Shown here: positions 60,778 through 64,000 of the stretch, one piece after another
How the letters are laid out: each line of letters begins with the position of its first letter
Position numbering within the stretch: the stretch's first letter is position 1
Assembly: GCF_017744095.1 (NCBI RefSeq)
Contig: NZ_JAGHQX010000004.1
Span: forward strand, 186,001-250,000
From: Shimia sp. R10_1
GTDB taxonomy: Bacteria; Pseudomonadota; Alphaproteobacteria; Rhodobacterales; Rhodobacteraceae
DNA length: 64,000 bases
Reading direction: 5' to 3'
Made by a program: the position numbers and the translations under genes
Notes under the pieces: model-generated
What the model saw: the letters and a program-made list of their open reading frames with translations, nothing else
Told to the model about the DNA's origin: nothing
The model's database searches: none

Positions 60778-61814
60778 CCAAAGGTCTCTTTGTTGGGCTC
60801 TTTATCTGCGCGTTGTCGATAAGCCGCGTATGGGCTGAGCCCCTTAGAATTGCCACCTACGATGTGGAACTGACCCGCAAAGGGCCGGGTTTGATGCTGC
60901 GGGATATCTTGCGGCGTGAGGATCAAACGCGTGCTGTGACACAGGTTGTGGCGCACGTCGCGCCGGATATTTTGTTCCTTCAGGGTGTGGACTATGACGC
61001 GGACCTCTTGGGGGCAAAAGCGTTGCGGGATCAGTTCGCGGAGGCAGGGGTGGTCTATACCCATCTGTTTGCACTGCCGCCGAACACCGGCGTGCCGACA
61101 GCGCTGGACATGAACGGCGACGGCTATCTGCATGATGCAGAAGACGCGCAAGGCTTTGGCCACTTCCGTGGGGCGTCGGGCCTTTTGGTGCTGTCGCGCT
61201 GGCCCTTTGGTGCAGTAGAAGACTACAGCACTCTGCTTTGGCGGGATCTGCCAAGTGCGCAGATGCCAGACATTGACGGGGCTCCTTTCCCTTCGATTGA
61301 AGCACAGGCCATTCAGCGACTTTCACGCACAAATCACTGGATCCTGCCCGTGGAGCATCCTGAGAAGCGCCTAAGTCTGCTGCTTTTTGCGGCGGGACCG
61401 CCGGTGTTTGACGGGCCTGAAGATCAGAATGGGTTGCGCAACGCCGATGAAATCCGTCTTTGGGTGCATCTGTTGAACGGGGCGCTGGGGCCAGTGCCTG
61501 ACGCCCCGTTTGTGCTCATGGGCGGGGCCAATCTTGATCCGGATCGCGGGGAAGGGCGTCGACATGTGATCGCCAGTTTGCTCGCCGATCCGCGCTTACA
61601 AGATCCTCTGGAGGAGTCCGGGCCAACCGTGGATTGGCGCGAGCCACGTCCGGGGGATTTGCGTGTCGACTACCTTTTGCCATCCGCAGATATCAGAGTG
61701 CTGGAGGCGGGGGTTTTCTGGCCAAAAGCGCCAGATCCAGATGCGCGGTTTCTTGTGTTCAATAAGGTTCGTGCCAGTCGGCACCATATGGTTTGGGCGG
61801 ATATCGAATTTTGA
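60774..61814 (+). CDS. Secreted endonuclease/exonuclease/phosphatase (EEP) family protein with apparent CTG start
   Basis: About 346 residues. Hydrophobic signal KGLFVGLFICALSISRVWA, then EEP features: RIATYDVELTRKGPG, DILFLQGVDYDADLLGAKAL, GLLVLSRWPF, FVLMGGANLDPDRGEG and a final VDYLLPSADIRV with ASRHHMVWADIEF, containing the catalytic Asp and His. No ATG, GTG or TTG lies between the previous gene and the signal peptide in this frame; CTG 60774 overlaps the upstream stop (CTGA). The only ATG, at 60639, would add 45 non-family residues. It probably cleaves phosphodiesters in the periplasm. Confidence 0.78.
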   Translation: MTKGLFVGLFICALSISRVWAEPLRIATYDVELTRKGPGLMLRDILRREDQTRAVTQVVAHVAPDILFLQGVDYDADLLGAKALRDQFAEAGVVYTHLFALPPNTGVPTALDMNGDGYLHDAEDAQGFGHFRGASGLLVLSRWPFGAVEDYSTLLWRDLPSAQMPDIDGAPFPSIEAQAIQRLSRTNHWILPVEHPEKRLSLLLFAAGPPVFDGPEDQNGLRNADEIRLWVHLLNGALGPVPDAPFVLMGGANLDPDRGEGRRHVIASLLADPRLQDPLEESGPTVDWREPRPGDLRVDYLLPSADIRVLEAGVFWPKAPDPDARFLVFNKVRASRHHMVWADIEF

Positions 61815-61828
61815 CCTGATTTCCCGTC

Positions 61829-61855
61829 AAACGAGGGAGTCAAAGTCCCTTGTTT
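61829..61855 (+). terminator. Terminator-like hairpin before leuB
   Basis: AAACGAGGGA (61829-61838) pairs with TCCCTTGTTT (61846-61855) with one G-T wobble; loop GTCAAAG, then CTTGATCTTTT. It likely ends the upstream transcript, so leuB probably has its own promoter in the following 60 bp. Confidence 0.6.
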
Positions 61856-61917
61856 CTTGATCTTTTGCGCCTGTCTCGCTAACCCGTAGCGAACCCAAAG
61901 GATCAAGGACGACACTT

Positions 61918-63021
61918 ATGAGCAACCCTTCGCTTCTCATCCTCGCCGGCGACGGCATCGGCCCCGAAGTCATGACCGAAGTGCAGCGCATTATCGGCTG
62001 GTTTGGCGACAAACGTGGCCTGAAATTTGACGTGAGCGAAGACCTCGTGGGCGGCGCAGCATACGACAAACACGGTGTGCCGCTGCATGATGACACCATG
62101 GCGAAAGCCCAAGAGGTGGACGCGGTGCTGCTGGGCGCTGTGGGCGGCCCTAAGTACGATGATCTGGACTTCTCCGTGAAGCCAGAGCGCGGTCTGCTGC
62201 GTCTGCGCAAAGAGATGGATCTGTTTGCCAACCTGCGCCCGGCACAGTGTTTTGACGCGCTCGCGGATTTCTCCTCTTTGAAAACCGACATCGTGTCTGG
62301 CCTTGACATCATGATCGTGCGTGAGCTGACTGGCGGCGTTTACTTCGGCGAGCCGCGCGGTATCTTTGAAGAGGGCAACGAGCGTGTGGGCATCAACACC
62401 CAGCGCTACACAGAAAGCGAAATCGAGCGCGGCGCACGTGCAGCGTTTGAACTGGCGATGAAGCGCGACAAACGTCTGTGCTCCATGGAAAAAGCCAATG
62501 TGATGGAAAGTGGCATCCTGTGGCGTGAAGTGGTCAACGAAGTGGCCAAAGACTACCCCGAGGTGGAACTGTCTCACATGTATGCAGACAACGGCGCGAT
62601 GCAGCTGGTGCGCGCGCCCAAGCAGTTTGACGTGATCTATACCGACAACTTGTTTGGTGACATTCTGTCTGATTGTGCGGCGATGCTGACTGGTTCGCTG
62701 GGCATGCTGCCATCTGCGTCTCTTGGTGCGCCAATGGCCAATGGCCGCCCGAAAGCGCTGTATGAGCCGGTACACGGCTCCGCACCTGACATTGCTGGCC
62801 AAGGCAAAGCGAACCCATGCGCCTGTGTGCTCTCCTTTGCGATGGCCCTGCGCTATTCCTTCAACGAAGGTGCGGAAGCAGATCGTCTGGAAGCGGCGGT
62901 TGAAAAAGTGCTGGCTGACGGCGTGCGTACCGCCGACCTGATGCAGTCCGAAGGCGAGACACCGGTGTCGACCACTGAGATGGGCGATGCGTTGCTGGCA
63001 GCGTTGGACGCAAGCCTGTAA
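61918..63021 (+). CDS. leuB: 3-Isopropylmalate dehydrogenase
   Basis: 367 residues. [14 protein letters not shown] at the N-terminus, [15 protein letters not shown] with the substrate-binding arginines, [14 protein letters not shown], then the C-terminal [22 protein letters not shown] site. AAGGA precedes the ATG. It oxidises 3-isopropylmalate to the 2-keto acid in leucine synthesis. It is separated from leuCD by about 3 kb including a broken GNAT gene and two other genes. Confidence 0.97.
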   Translation: MSNPSLLILAGDGIGPEVMTEVQRIIGWFGDKRGLKFDVSEDLVGGAAYDKHGVPLHDDTMAKAQEVDAVLLGAVGGPKYDDLDFSVKPERGLLRLRKEMDLFANLRPAQCFDALADFSSLKTDIVSGLDIMIVRELTGGVYFGEPRGIFEEGNERVGINTQRYTESEIERGARAAFELAMKRDKRLCSMEKANVMESGILWREVVNEVAKDYPEVELSHMYADNGAMQLVRAPKQFDVIYTDNLFGDILSDCAAMLTGSLGMLPSASLGAPMANGRPKALYEPVHGSAPDIAGQGKANPCACVLSFAMALRYSFNEGAEADRLEAAVEKVLADGVRTADLMQSEGETPVSTTEMGDALLAALDASL

Positions 63022-63044
63022 TTGCGGGCAAACTTAACAAAAAC

Positions 63045-63070
63045 AAAAGGCGCCTCATTGGGCGCCTTTT
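63045..63070. terminator. Convergent terminator after leuB
   Basis: AAAAGGCGCC (63045-63054) pairs perfectly with GGCGCCTTTT (63061-63070), loop TCATTG, followed by TC. It also provides A/T runs for the minus-strand lipoprotein gene. Strong bidirectional terminator. Confidence 0.9.
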
Positions 63071-63085
63071 TCTTTGACTGTTTGT

Positions 63086-63751
63086 TTATTGCAAAGAGGG
63101 GTGTGGGTTCTTCTGCGCGTGGCTGTAAATGGATTTCACGCTCCATTCCACTGAGCTGCGCATGGTGCGGCCAAGGGCGGTGTCAAAGGCAAGCACCACA
63201 TCATTGATGTCATCGCTTGCGGTTTGAACCAGCGCTTCGAAAGACTTTGAATCAATGATCAGGTTGTTGAAAGAATCCACGATTTTCAGGTTCAGTCGCA
63301 CGTGAATTTGCAGGGCCTCTGAGCCTTCCACCTGAACAGCGGGCAATCGCGCCTGAAACTCTCTGAGGTCGGTGACAATGACGTAATCGGGGCGCAGCCC
63401 AACGCTGGAGCGACCGACAGAGCGGACTTTGCCGCTGTTCTCATAGCTTTCCACCAAAAGATTCTGCACGATCACCGGTGCGCGATCGACCCAGCGCGCG
63501 CGGGGCAGATACTCAATCTGATAGGGCGTGGGCTGTACGGCGATTTGGTCGGTGTTTACCGCAGAGGATGCCGTAGGTTCCTCCACAACGATTTGTTGAC
63601 GAATGCGGGGCAGACCCGACGCAAACGTGCTTTTAGGCGTAAGCGTGTAGAGATCCGTGGGCGTTGTGGCGCGATTTAGCGTTTCAAGCCCGGTGCACCC
63701 AGAGAGGGCGATCGCGCCCAGCATCATGCCTGTCCATACCAGTCGCATCAT
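63086..63751 (-). CDS. ABC-type transport auxiliary lipoprotein (PqiC/LetC-like)
   Basis: 221 residues. Signal with lipobox LSGCTG near 17-21. YTLTPKSTFASGLPRI, then IEYLPRARWVDRAPVIVQNLLVESYENSG, in pieces, is the PqiC-type core (YxxxRWAxxP..l...L...Le.sG). The C-terminus has SFEALVQTASDDINDVVLAFDTALG. It is the outer- or inner-membrane lipoprotein of an MCE/Mla-type lipid transport system; the MCE gene overlaps its start by 4 bp. Confidence 0.88.
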   Translation of the reverse strand: MMRLVWTGMMLGAIALSGCTGLETLNRATTPTDLYTLTPKSTFASGLPRIRQQIVVEEPTASSAVNTDQIAVQPTPYQIEYLPRARWVDRAPVIVQNLLVESYENSGKVRSVGRSSVGLRPDYVIVTDLREFQARLPAVQVEGSEALQIHVRLNLKIVDSFNNLIIDSKSFEALVQTASDDINDVVLAFDTALGRTMRSSVEWSVKSIYSHAQKNPHPSLQ

Positions 63752-64000
63752 CGACGAAACTCCGATCCTTGAGTGCCCAGAAGGAACCGTGCCGGGTCGC
63801 GCCTGATCAGCTCCACCAACCGGTCCATGTTGTTGACGAGAAACCGCGCCTCTTCGACGAAGCGGGTGGTTTGCGGCAGACCGATGCGGAAGAATTCCGT
63901 TACCTGACGCTCATTTTGCACAACGATGTTATCCAGACGTCCCAAGAGATCTGAGGCTGACTGTGCCGCCGAAAGCACCTCGGTAGAAGCGCTGTTGAGA
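63748..64000 (-). CDS. MCE-domain (MlaD/PqiB-like) protein, C-terminal fragment
   Basis: The frame is open from the right edge (84 residues seen) to a stop at 63748-63750. The visible tail has repeated amphipathic helix sequence, SASDLLGRLDNIVVQN and ARFLVNNMDRLVELIRRDPARFLLG, matching the C-terminal part of MCE proteins of the alphaproteobacterial Mla-type system. The MCE domain itself lies outside the window. It overlaps the lipoprotein gene by 4 bp, so an mkl/mlaFED-like operon continues to the right. Confidence 0.8.
   Translation of the reverse strand, partial: LNSASTEVLSAAQSASDLLGRLDNIVVQNERQVTEFFRIGLPQTTRFVEEARFLVNNMDRLVELIRRDPARFLLGTQGSEFRR

Noticed and set aside
1-64000. CRISPR arrays, tRNA or rRNA genes, insertion sequences, prophage
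   Set aside because: No repeat-spacer pattern, no cloverleaf with a CCA-type end, no transposase or phage genes found when reading both strands; the only tandem repeats are the 11-bp arrays.

Overview
The window looks like a chromosomal segment of a Rhodobacteraceae (Roseobacter-group) alphaproteobacterium. The evidence is the formate dehydrogenase operon with DUF3305/DUF3306, TorD-like and WD40-cytochrome partners, the glcD-glcE-CPCC-glcF block, the rsfS-rlmH pair, the leuC-leuD...leuB arrangement, and coding in dense, ATGA-coupled operons. Nearly everything is protein coding. I see no rRNA, tRNA, CRISPR array, insertion sequence or prophage.

Layout. 1-9813: a membrane-bound formate dehydrogenase locus. 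A partial minus-strand ferredoxin-like protein faces DUF3305, DUF3306, a TorD-type chaperone, a tiny Tat-signal protein, FdhA (Cys type), FdhB, the cytochrome b subunit, a WD40-cytochrome c fusion and a 41-residue membrane peptide. 9818-13229: a two-component pair whose NtrC-like regulator lacks the GAFTGA loop. 13236-17573: a sulfatase, a SyrD/PvdE-type ABC exporter and a six-helix membrane protein. 17570-27933: ten minus-strand genes that look like a sphingoid-base and glycosyl-inositol lipid pathway. They are a serine palmitoyltransferase-like oxoamine synthase, a TSC10/KDSR-like ketosphinganine reductase, myo-inositol-3-phosphate synthase, a CdsA relative, a CDP-alcohol phosphatidyltransferase, a PimA-like glycosyltransferase, two LptF/LptG-type permeases, an FGGY kinase and a DUF4833-like secreted protein. 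28247-34108: a Yej-type peptide ABC transporter. 34167-37340: a J-domain protein and a large MscS channel.

37539-45351: an eight-gene, tightly overlapping glycan operon (nucleotide-sugar dehydrogenase, four glycosyltransferases, phosphatase, polysaccharide deacetylase, small methyltransferase). 45385-48818: a U32 tRNA-hydroxylation protein, a TauE/SafE permease and a trypsin-like protease. 48917-53254: glycolate oxidase GlcD/E/F with a CPCC zinc-finger-like protein inserted, behind a TTGGT/ACCAA operator-like palindrome. 53339-56653: DUF599, RlmH, RsfS and a second MscS channel. 56922-63021: leuC and leuD, a GNAT gene broken by an in-frame TGA, an unknown membrane protein, a secreted EEP-family protein with no ordinary start codon, and leuB. 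63086-64000: a PqiC-like lipoprotein and the end of an MCE-domain protein, which runs off the edge.

The most interesting region is 17570-27933. Its enzymes fit together as one route to an inositol-headed, glycosylated (sphingo)lipid plus dedicated export permeases, which is not a standard roseobacter pathway. Also notable are two distant arrays of the same 11-bp tandem repeat (about 15003-15046 and 47130-47196), the GAFTGA-less regulator, and the glycan operon.
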